A stretch of 64,000 bases of DNA from Cycas panzhihuaensis. Its lineage: Eukaryota; Cycadophyta. Both the position numbers and the translations under genes were made by a program. Within the stretch, counting starts at the first letter, position 1. Each line of letters starts with the position of its first letter. Positions 43,270 through 52,753 of the stretch are shown piece after piece. The stretch is taken from assembly GCA_023213395.1 (NCBI GenBank), contig CM041465.1, positions 236,351,741 to 236,415,740 of the forward strand, in the 5' to 3' direction. The notes under the pieces are model-generated. The model made no database searches and was not told where the DNA came from. It was given only the letters and a program-made list of their open reading frames with translations.

Positions 43270-43383
43270 CTATGAATCCAACACGTTGTATGTCAGTATG
43301 TATCCATAAATATGCTAAACCAAAACCAAATAACATATATACATCTAGCAATCAAAAGATGACAAGAGAAGTTAATGTCTCAC
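43270..43383 (-). other. C: predicted intron 2 of the antisense gene
   Basis: Donor GTGAGAC at 43383-43377 and acceptor TTCATAG at 43276-43270, 114 nt. Joining yields IALG|MVDI in the frame of both exons; in A the same join gives AMEG|VAEV. Confidence 0.68.
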
Positions 43384-44605
43384 CCAGTGCGATCGTTGGC
43401 TCCTCAACTCAGACGATGGCCTCTGCCCCGGGTACTCCACTAGCTACAAGTACCTCCTCCTCCTCTGGTACCTACTCTGCCACTGCCTTAGCTACTAGGG
43501 CGTCCTTCCTCTCCTCTACTAATGTCACCACCTCTCTGGATCTCTTGACAAACCGTAGCCTCTCGGCTCGAGTCACCAGGCCCCTACTCTCCTCTGCAGC
43601 TCCTGAAGGGCCCGCCTCTCCTCCTGCAGTCCCGGATGGGCTTGCCTCTCCTCTTGTGGTCCTTGATGGACCTGCACCTCCTCCTACAGCTCCTGACAGG
43701 CCCGCCCCATCACTACCATCTCCTCTATCACCACTGTCTCTTGGGGTAACTCCTACCCCACCTGCCTCGTCATCACTATCGCACCTCATCACTCGATATA
43801 GGTCTAATATGCAATCGATCATGGTGAGGAGGTCTAATCATGTGGCCTCCACCAAGCGACAGATATGTGCCTAGTCCTTGGTCCCCCTGAACCTGGTCTA
43901 CCACCTGTGTCCCATGGGGGCCCACTCTGAGATGGGGTGTGGTCCCCCTGTCAGCACCATTACTCCAAAGTGATAAAAAAACCAACACTAGAGAAGGGTG
44001 TTGTATGATATACCACCGTTCCCTGCCACCTGAATAGGATCTAACTGGGTGATTAAGTTCACTGTTATGAGGGTGGCCTAATCAAGCCTCTCTCCTACCT
44101 CACACCTCTATACTACATCCATCTAACTGGCTAGTATGTCTCTATAGTCCTCTTTCTGGGATATCCTGAACATAATACATAATGTAATCAACTTCCTCAC
44201 ATGAGGAACTCCTGACATCACCATACTCTGTAGAGGGATACCTCTCCTCTCCTACCCGTCTAAGCCTATGAAGAATGTCGCAGCCTCCTTGTGTATTATC
44301 TCATTGCTATGCAATGGCCCTAGTGATGTTGGCCTCCCTGTCATCGTCACCCCCAATATCTTTTGAATATCCCTTAGTCTCACTAAGACATCCCCCACTT
44401 GGGGTAGGTGGAAGACATGCCTCTACCTATCCTAATATGACACAATGTCCACTAGTAGCCTCTAGTCTAATGTGTACTGAGGCATCCTCATGACCTTCAC
44501 CAGTCCAAACCTCGCCAAAATCTGCCTGTCCTCATAGGACGTCATCTCGATAAAACTCAACATTGCCATGCCAATATTCTCGTGGTTGTCCACTGCGATC
44601 ACTGC
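43384..44605 (-). pseudogene. C: antisense gene, exon 2 (plant-mobile-domain-like)
   Basis: Minus strand: AVIAVDNHENIGMAMLSFIE, RFGLVKVMRMPQYTLD, RLLVDIVSY, HVFHLPQVGDVLVRLRDI, LGVTMTGRPTSLGPLHSN, then EWAPMGHRW and an acidic, Gly/Ala/Glu-rich end (DSDDEAGGVGVTPRDSGDRG, near 43775). It is 1222 nt, the same as B within one base, and keeps a block missing from A. About ten stops, many at Trp, Gln or Arg codons of A. Function unknown; plant mobile domains occur in both host genes and transposons. Confidence 0.66.
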
Positions 44606-45088
44606 CTACAAAACACCATGAAACTTGTCAAAACATCACTTATCCTTACCTCTTTGTCCTCTAGGCTCTTCCTCGGCCTCATTTGGTCAAGATTTGGGGG
44701 CCCTTGGGCCCCCCTTCTTTATTTTTCATCATGTATACCTTCGCATCGTGCCAAACTTTACAATACCACAGAGTTTAGCCTGGGTCCCATGGTGATCGAG
44801 GTCCCGCGGCAAAGAGCGTGATACCATGATCTTTGCCACAGTGCAAATGCCCCCCTAAAGGGAGGGGTTTCTTTCCTAAAAACATAAAAAGTTTTCTTAA
44901 AGCAAGCCATGGCCAGGCCTACTAGGACCAGGGCTACCTAATGCCCCAGTCCCACCTCTCTCTGGGTCTAGTTTGGACTCTGGGAGATCATTTCTCACCT
45001 ATACGGGGCCCAAAAACTACATAAATTTGTCAAACAAGCAATGAAATTCAAATGACACGATGGGGTTGGGTTTCAATGATCCACTCAC
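44606..45088 (-). other. C: predicted intron 1 of the antisense gene
   Basis: Donor GTGAGTGG (45088-45081), acceptor TTGTAG ending at 44606, 483 nt, identical in length to A. An imperfect palindrome (AAACTTTAC...CAGAGTTT) lies near 44754-44777. Confidence 0.66.
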
Positions 45089-45250
45089 TGGATCTGGTCG
45101 TGCCATCGTCATCTCGTCGCCCTGGTCTCAACAGTTACCTCCTTGTCCTGATTCGATGGTCGAATCTCCCTCTGCATGCCTTCAAAGTCAGGTGGCACTC
45201 TACTGTGTAGGGAAAGGGATCTGAATTTGTTCGTAAGCCCGTGAAAACGA
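45089..45250 (-). pseudogene. C: antisense gene, exon 1
   Basis: Between the TATA box and donor GTGAGTGG. The frame in register with exon 2 ends DQGDEMTMARPDP. A stop upstream (TGA near 45125) stands where CGA would give Arg. A different minus-strand frame is open for 76 residues (45339-45109) and cannot be excluded as the real leader. The start is uncertain. Confidence 0.5.
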
Positions 45251-45270
45251 ATCCCATTTTCATCAAGTTT

Positions 45271-45279
45271 CCTTATATA
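45271..45279 (-). promoter_or_regulatory. Antisense promoter TATA box (C)
   Basis: TATATAAGG followed by AAA on the minus strand, same distance to the exon 1 donor as in A and B. Element D inserted about 87 bases upstream of this box. Confidence 0.75.
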
Positions 45280-45361
45280 GGTGGCGGCCCCGATGGGTAC
45301 TTTTTCTGTTTTGGCCTGTGAGACAGCCCTTGAGACCATCTCTTATCCCTGATCATCATTG

Positions 45362-45366
45362 CCTTC
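45362..45366. repeat. TSD of element D, left copy
   Basis: CCTTC, identical to 55273-55277. Removing D and one copy restores a sequence colinear with A (about 7320-7345). Confidence 0.92.
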
Positions 45367-47880
45367 TGTTTCCCGGCTATCGGGAATGGACTCGGGACGC
45401 ATCGACACAGGTTTGTGCAGGTATATGTTCTTACTTTTCTTACTTATGATTGCTAAGGTAATTTAGAATAGTTTGATTGACATGTGCCTGCCTGCACGCA
45501 TTGCTCGTTTGCCTGTTCATTATGCATGTGCCTAACGGCACCTCTTAGCCTATGACGACTCACGGCGGGGGCATCCGTAAGCGGATGCGACACCCCGTAT
45601 GGCGTCTGACCACTCACGATCTCTCCACGGTCTTTCGGGATGCTTTTGCCGGCTGTTTGCTCTTATTCTGACGTGCCACTTATGTTGCAAACCCTTCCTA
45701 AGCCTAGTTTAACCCTTAGTTAGGGCTCTTTGCACCATTTTGAGTACTTGCCCACTGGGCCTTCCCCCAGTTGATTTAATTCATGTTCAGCTTGTTCTTA
45801 CCTTAAAAAGCTGATTTTATGACTTTTATGTTGCATTTTCTCTTTTTCAAATTTGGTGTCTGTTGCAAACTTAGCGGTACCACAAAGTTCTTGATGCCGG
45901 TGTGTCTGCAGTAAACTAGCATGCGCCAGTTCTTGTGATCTGACTATTAAAATTGAAAAAAAAAACTCTGTGACGATGGCGCATTTTTCGGCGGGCTGGC
46001 GTGGCTCACGGCAGTTGGGCGCCCCAGGCCCCGAGCGTTCACTTGCTATGCCAAGGCATAAAACCCCTTTTTCATTCATTTGCCTCATTCTTGAGTTCAC
46101 TTTTCTAGACTTCCAAGCAAAAACTCTCTACCAAAAGACAAAGGAAAACACAGAAACTAAGGATTTTCATGTACGGTGATTGAGCGGTGAAGTGGGCTAC
46201 TACCGGTGGAGTTGCGGGGCCATTCTTGCCCCTACGTCTCTCCATCACAAGCTTCACCTTCTCTTACAAATACTCAAAGATCCAAAGCATTTCTTCATAG
46301 GAAAGACTACTCCAAAGGACAACTTCTAGCTCCCATCTTGCACGGGCTTCCTCCTTCCATCTTCTTGCAAAGGACACTTAAAACCGACCTTTAGACACTT
46401 GTCTTTCTTTGCTCCAAGTGGCTAAGTTCATGCATACATGCTCTCCTTCATTCAAGGTATTTCTTGTCTCTTATTGGTGCATTTTTCCTTGCTTTTTGTT
46501 GTTCTATTTGCAAGCTCTTCTCCCTCTTTTGCGTGAACTTCCTTTGGAATCTCCTTTGTCACTTGATGCAAGTAACCTTACCTAGTTGTGGCTTACTCTA
46601 GTGCTGCCCTAGATTGGGTGCATTTTCTTGCATTTCCTTGAAACCCATCCTCTTCCTCTTAGCTTCCTCCTTCGCCATTTCCTAAGCTAACCGGCATAAA
46701 GGGTTTCCACGAGGATTTGAGGGAGATAGGCGGGGTTCCGTCCCCCATTGCCGTCCTTCTCCCCAAGGGTTAGTCCCTTATCCTCTCCCCCTTTAGCACC
46801 CGTGCTTTCTTAGGAAACGGAGCTAGGGAAGCCTTGGAGAGTTGGGTTGAGTTTCCCTCTTGGTATAGGAAATTTGTTACTACATGATTCACCTTGTTGC
46901 ATGCTAGCACTGTTTTCCCTATACCCTGTGGAGACCTCTCGTGGGTGAGTTAGCCATCCCGAGGCTACACTCAATCCCATTTGGTGCGTTTTATGGTATA
47001 CGACAGTCCGCATATTTATCGCGCGGCCTTGTTTCATTTTCGTTACATGTTGGTGCTTAACTATATTTTTCTAGCGTAGTTGATTTCATTTTCCATATAC
47101 ACATATATCTTGTTGTGCTTCGTAGCCTCTCTCCCGAGAGGAAGGCGTTTGTTGGGATTGTTTGCAGGATTGCGTTGGAGGAATCATTGCGCGAGATCGA
47201 CCCGTTGCCGGTCGGCCCCCATATGGTATTTCTTCTCCCTTTTCGGTTGAGCTTTGCTTTCGTTTCCTTCATTTCGTTTAGTCCTTGCATGCTTTTGGGG
47301 AGGTAAGTGCACCCCGTTCGTTGCCTGCGATCGACGTTGCATCTTGCGGGGAGGAGGAAAGGAGCGCGAGGAGGGGAACTGCGTTCTACTCGGGGCCTTG
47401 TATCCAGGTATTTTCCACGTATCTCTCGTATTTCCTTTATGCTTTTATGTCTCTTTGCATTTACTTTGATAGGTAAAGGAACATAAAAGAAGAAGGAGAA
47501 ATAACTGTTTATTTTACATTTGCCTTCTCGTGTTACTTTGTTACATTGCATAACATAGGAATAGAAGGCTTGTTTACATTGTATCCCCTAGCCGCATTCT
47601 ACCCCGTTTTCTTTACACTTTTGGTCGGTTGCCCCCTCGTCGCCTTCTCATTGCCTTGAGAAGTAGCGACGCGCGAGGATTCTTTTCCCTTCCCGGCCAT
47701 CCGAAGGGTAGGAAGGCCTCGTCTTGCAGCTACAGGAAGCAACCAGCACCTTGCGATCCGTGCCGCGCTCGCGCCAAGACGGACGTCTTGCGGTATGATC
47801 CTCGCTATTTAGCTTTGTTTAGCGTATTGTTTTATGCCCTTCACTAGGCGTTGGATCATTGCCCCGCGGAGAGCGTTTCA
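45367..47880 (+). repeat. D: 5' LTR (2514 bp)
   Basis: TGTTTCCC...GCGTTTCA. Pairs with 52754-55272. The start holds TTCCCG...CGGGAA as an inverted repeat. CATAAAA (46058-46064) is the likely TATA box. Differences from the 3' LTR are many one- to three-base indels at G/C-rich spots plus substitutions. Confidence 0.92.
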
Positions 47881-47881
47881 C

Positions 47882-47900
47882 TGGCGACCATACTGGGGAC
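47882..47900 (+). promoter_or_regulatory. D: primer-binding site
   Basis: TGGCGACCATACTGGGGAC one base after the LTR. Best-preserved PBS of the gypsy family here. Confidence 0.8.
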
Positions 47901-50330
47901 TGCCAGTAAGGGAGCTAAATCCGCTTCCCCTTCTTGTTGGTGTTCTTGCCTCTAGGTAGTTTCACATTCCGTGTTTTCAGTTGGGCAACCCCCAACGTGT
48001 TTGCAGTGCTTTCCTTTCTTTTCCTTTTCGCTTTTCTAACAACGCCGCGAGGCGTTGCATGCGACGTTCGCGCGGCTTGCGGGTTTGCCGGTTGTTAGAA
48101 GACCAATCGTCGCGTTCATTCCATCGTCGAACCCCGATTCGGAATGGAAGGTTACCCGTCGATTGGGCCTACCATGCCATGACTTGAGGAACTCAAGAGT
48201 TCCCTTCGTCCATTCCGGAATCCACCGTGAGGCGAGGATTCCATCTATTACCCGATGACCATTTCCACCCCGAAGACTTTGAGCCTTCCACTCATGCGGA
48301 AGATCCGCCACTCGTGAGATCCACCACCCCGGGCGAGCCTTACGAGGAGCGCCACGAGGATCCCCTACTTTGAAGTCCCTTCGACCTCGTATGGCTATGA
48401 GGATACCCTCCCGCCGACGCGGTCGAGGTGCTCAGCAGTACTTTCGAGCACGCGCCATCCACCTCTAGATGGTTTACGGAAATGCTACGCAACGTGGCGT
48501 CTTCCTCATCCATGCCCACGTCATCTCGACGATTGATGCTCCGGCACGCACACGTCCTATGCCGTGTCTACCCTGCGCCTAAGGCGAGTGTTGCGCTATG
48601 CCCCTAGTCGTGGTCCCACTTCCTCGGGACGCACGGCGCATCTTTCCCTCAACCTGGGGTTAGTATGCCTTGCTCCAACCAAGCGCCGTGCCACCACCGA
48701 GCGTGGCGCCGCGTTCCTAGTAGGCCTCGAGGCCCTGCTAGCGCCGCCGCCAGCCATGTAGGACCCACTCCTACGTACTTCCAGAACCCGGTTGGTGGTC
48801 CTTCTCTTTACGTGCCCCGGGCTGCGTCACAACCTTGGGGGCAAGGAAACCATCTCCCTGTCTATGGAGTGGACCCGTTGCACCCATATGGGGTCGCGCC
48901 ACCTACGGGTGGCCCATATGGGCAAAACCCGGTCCCTCACCCTCTGTTTCCGACGTCCAGCGCGACTCCTGCTGCTGCGTCAGCACAAGGGAGCGCGCCT
49001 CCTTTTCAGAGTTTCTACCCGCAGACCCCCTTCCCACAAGGGGTGTTTCCTCAAGGAGGGATGGGACCGACACCCCCATCCGTTCCTTTGCCGGTTATCG
49101 ATCCCTTAGCCCAGGCGAGGACACGTCCTTTCGTGGACTATAGGTCGACGCCCTTGTCTGTTGAGGCGTTGAGAACTAACTTGCCGCCTCACCCTCCTGA
49201 AGTCCCCAAATTTGACGGGACTTCGTCGCAAGACCCAACCGAACATGTGCGCAGCTTTTCCATGGCGTGCATCGACTATTGGGCCTACGACCATATCTTG
49301 ATGAAGCTCTTCCCGCGGTCCTTGCAGGGCGACGCCCTCAAGTGGTTCTACCGCCTTCCCGCCCATTCGATTTCCTCATTCCGGTGACTAGTGGACGAGT
49401 TCGTCAACTACTTTGACGTAGCCCGTCCATTCGAAAGCGGAATGAAAGCGCTTCTGTCGCTCAAACAAGGTCACGATGAGATGAATCATGACTTTGTGCG
49501 ACGTTTTCACGACCTTCTTCATTCCACCAAGGCCACATTGCCTGAGGAGTTGAAGAGGATCATTTGTCAATGCACTTCGTCCTGAGGTGCACGTGGAGGT
49601 CCTCAAGATGGGGGCAACCACGTGTGACTCCGCGATTTCGAGGTGCTTGGCATTGGAGGCCATTGAGATCCAAGCAGGTCTCAAGAAACCTCCCAAGCCC
49701 TCACAACGTCGTGAGGCGCCTCCTCCAGCGAAGGAGACCACACCTTCGCAGCCCGCTAGGACCACCTCTCACCCGACTGAGAGGACCCTAGATCCGCTTA
49801 CCTCCGCTATTCGCTGAAGGAGCTAAAACTCCAACCTCCTTCATCGCCTACCTCCCATAGACTGCGTGAGACTTCTCGTCGATGCCCCCAAAGGGGTAAC
49901 ACCCGATCTTCTCAAGCAAGGAGGACCGATCCTCCCTTGAGAAGAGTTGGTGTTCCATCCACGGGAGTGTTTCCATGACGATGCGCGTTGCGGGCACGGC
50001 CCACGCGACTCGTCCCTAAGCGAACATCGAGGCTAACCTCGATCAAATTCATAGAGACCCATTCCCCAAATATGGGGAGCGTGGTCGCGATGTTCAACAA
50101 AGATATCAGAATCGGGATAGGTCCCCCGATTCTCGTCCTTCGCATGGTAGAGGGAAGGGTGTGCGAAGGTCACCTTCACCTTCGCGCTCCCCGACCCGTG
50201 CTCCATCACCTTCAGATCCGCTCAAGGGAAAGAAGGTTGTCCAATTGCTTGAGACCACTCCGCTATATGCCTTAACTTGGGTCCCAGTCGCTAAAGAGCG
50301 GTGGTGCCTCTTCATCCACATCTCACCTTG
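47901..50330 (+). pseudogene. gag: D: gag
   Basis: Begins with the ATG at 48144 (MEGYPS, matching C); a one-base loss soon after moves the frame, so the N-terminal part is broken. The main open frame 48665-49387 holds the Pro/Gly-rich middle (YGVDPLHPYGVAPPTGGPYG) and the capsid start (RPFVDYRSTPLSVEALRTNL, ALKWFYRLPAHSISSFR). A stop at 49385 is followed by LVDEFVNYFDVARPFESGM and FVRRFHDLLHSTKATLPEEL, then a small deletion near 49558 and VEVLKMGATTCDSAISRCLA. It is the least decayed gag by substitution, but indels destroy the frame. Confidence 0.85.
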
Positions 50331-51000
50331 ATCCTCCTCCGGAAGCTATTCCTCCGGAGATTCCTGCGCTTCCCAAGACTATTCCCGTCCGCCCCGGTCG
50401 ATTCAACTTTAGAAGGGCGCTTACCCAACCCACAGGGAAGGGTAAGCCCTTTTCTATCGTTGACGAGCTCTACACCGTCGCTGCGGGAATGTCCTTGATG
50501 GACGTCTTGAGAAGCTGCCCTGAGCAACATGCTCTTCTTCTCGAAGCTCTTGGCCAACAAGATGCTTCCATCCATGCGATAGGTGCTACCTCCCATGGAC
50601 CACCTGTCATCTCATTTGATCCTAGAGATCTCCCATCTCCCAGCAAGCGGGAGAAGCTTTTGCATTACCCATTTGTCATTACCATTGACACTCCTGATTG
50701 TATCGTAAAGAGGACCATTATAGATAATGGCTCCTCGGTTAATGCTATGCCTATGCGTATGCTCAAGGAGCTAGGCATAGTAGCTCTTGAGTCTGTCCCT
50801 TGGAAATGCCAAGGGTATGATGGGATCGAGAAGTCCCTCCGGGGGCGATCTCCTATCCCTCACCTTAGGAGGGAAAACCGTTTCATCGAGTTCTTTGTAC
50901 TCGATGTTGATGTAGAGTACAACCTCTTGTTGGGCCGAGCCATGGCTCGACCCGGATGGGAGCGATCTGCTCCATGCGATGGGGCAACTTAAATTTATCC
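50331..51000 (+). pseudogene. pol: D: aspartic protease
   Basis: From 50395 the frame reads RFNFRRALTQPTGKGKPFSI, then SLMDVLRSCPEQHALLLEAL, IIDNGSSVNAMPMRMLKELG (centre near 50725-50780) and VLDVDVEYNLLLGRA. The text between them (SLRGRSPIPHLRRENRF) departs from the PLGSISIPLTLEDKT of B and C by frame changes. The protease Asp is kept. The frame is open 50489-50992. Confidence 0.85.
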
Positions 51001-51685
51001 ATGAAGGACAAGTTAAAGTTGTCGCCTGTGAGCCAATCTTAGTCTCACACCTCTCATCCGACCTGCCGGTGTTTCGATGATGAAGATAGCGATCCCGAGG
51101 AGGCTACCCCTTAGTGGGACCTTTGTTTTAGGAGGCCGACCTTCATCGATCGAGCCCTATGCCATGTCATGAGCCAAACCTAGTTAGATTGGCGTGGGTG
51201 GTTACGATTACTTAGCCGCCATGAGTGATTCTGATTCGGATAGCGAGGGTTATGGGCCCTCTCCTCGACGTGTCACCCTGGTTTCGCGAGCACTTAGGGG
51301 AATATCTCGATCAGATATTCCCGCTCTTCCTCATTCTACAGTGGCTCCCGAGCCACTGGTCCTAGACCGGCCATTTATTTTACCTTCTCGGCCTCCCCGA
51401 GCGGTTTCACGTAGGCGCCCATGTCGGCGAGCCACTTCTTCTCCACGCTCTAGATCCTTACCTCGGACTAAAGCAACTCTTACTCGTATGCAACCTTGCC
51501 ACGCGATCCGTCGTGTGCCAGGTCCGTTGCGCTCATCTGGTTCCGACCATAGTATGTTTACTGGTAGACCTAGCCACACTGGCCCTACTCTTCGTCACCT
51601 ATCTCCTACCCTGCGTGTGACTACCCCTACCTTTATGGGGTCTAGGCACACCTCTTCCTCTCTTCGTGCTCCGAAACGAGCCTAA
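51001..51685 (+). pseudogene. pol: D: truncated protease-RT linker
   Basis: GVGGYDYLAAMSDSDSDSEG at 51190-51250 matches the acidic linker of A, B, C and E. The Arg/Ser/Pro-rich frame 51194-51685 then ends APKRA-stop, directly before the hairpin repeats. Nothing of RT is present: the deletion joins the linker to the post-pol region. The Arg-rich tail could be a frame artefact. Confidence 0.6.
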
Positions 51686-52000
51686 ACTACCATTTTAAAT
51701 TGTTCCCATTCTTCCCAACCATGGGTTGAATGGCAATTTAAGATGGATTCATGCTCAAAGCGAGCCTAAACTACCATTTTAAATTGTTCCCATTCCTCCC
51801 AACCACGGGTGGAATGGCAATTTAAGATGGATCCTTGCTCCGAAACGAGCCTAAACTACCATTTTAAATTGTTCCCATTCCTCCCAACCACGGGTGGAAT
51901 GGCAATTTAAGATGGATCCTTGCTCCGAAACGAGCCTAAACTACCATTTTAAATTGTTCCCATTCCTCCCAACCTCGGGTAGGATGGCGGTTTAAGATGG
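51673..52000 (+). repeat. D: four tandem copies of the hairpin unit
   Basis: Units start at 51673, 51757, 51842 and 51927 (84-85 bp period; the last has 74). Each contains CCATTTTAAATTG and CAATTTAAGATGG arms (slightly altered in unit 4) around an inner stem CCATTCCTCCC / GGGTGGAATGG. A, B and C have one unit each. Confidence 0.93.
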
Positions 52001-52753
52001 ATTTCTTTTTTGTTTTCTTTGTCTTCTGGTTCCTCCCACGGAACCCGCGTTCCCGTTTGCTCTTGGGAACCCCTTTGTCCTCCTACTTGGGCATCCTCCA
52101 ACTAGGACGACGCTAGGGAGTATCGTTACTCCCCCTCCCGTGCTTGTGGTTTCCTTCGCATATTCCGCTATGCTCCCCTGTGGACGTGCATGTCGCCCTA
52201 TCTTCTAACCTCACACCTCTCGATCACCTCTGCTTACGGTGGATGTGTGTGCCCCTTTTAGACGTATGGCCATACATGGAAGGAAACACATGCATATTAC
52301 AACAAAATATTTACAACAAATGTCTACAACATATTTACAACATACAAAAATCATTCATTTACAAAATAAATCATACATGTTACCTCTGCCATGCATGATA
52401 CACACCATTTCATGTGGAGACTTGTCTGGCCAGCCCGTGCCCAAGTCTCGGTTCTTTGTCGGTTAGATATGCTTGCTCTCTTTGCCGGATGCCCTCTTAC
52501 TTCACGTTGCACCTTGGCAATGGGGGGCATCCCGTTCTTGCACTTTCGGGTCGATGCTCAGACGACGGCGCCCCCACGTTGTCCTCGTCTCATCCCCCTT
52601 GTCCACGTTCGTTCCACGACACTTGCCTACACCCTTGGATCACGTCGCTCTTGATTGCTCTTATATATATATATGCATGTGCTACTCATGTTTCTTGATT
52701 GTCAGCATTCGCCATCACATTACGCCCGGCGGTGAGGTTACTGGCCGAGGCGG
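52001..52753 (+). other. D: fused tail and PPT
   Basis: 52001-52410 matches the post-pol spacer of A; 52415-52753 matches the 3' untranslated part of A and C before the LTR, including a TATATATATATA run (52663-52675). The switch around 52405-52415 removes the antisense gene and aRNH. CTGGCCGAGGCGG at 52741-52753 is the PPT. Confidence 0.7.

Noticed and set aside
45798-46100. 100-residue minus-strand frame at the start of the D 5' LTR
   Set aside because: It lies wholly in the LTR and is not kept open in the other LTR.
47057-47551. 164-residue minus-strand frame in the D 5' LTR
   Set aside because: The partner region of the 3' LTR (54420-54910) is interrupted by stops and shifts; no family resemblance.
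51673-52000. CRISPR-like array
   Set aside because: The period is 85 bp with no distinct spacers, in a plant retrotransposon; it is a plain tandem repeat of a hairpin.
52741-52753. A host gene start after D's tail
   Set aside because: The purine run directly precedes the LTR and is the PPT; no gene lies between the elements.
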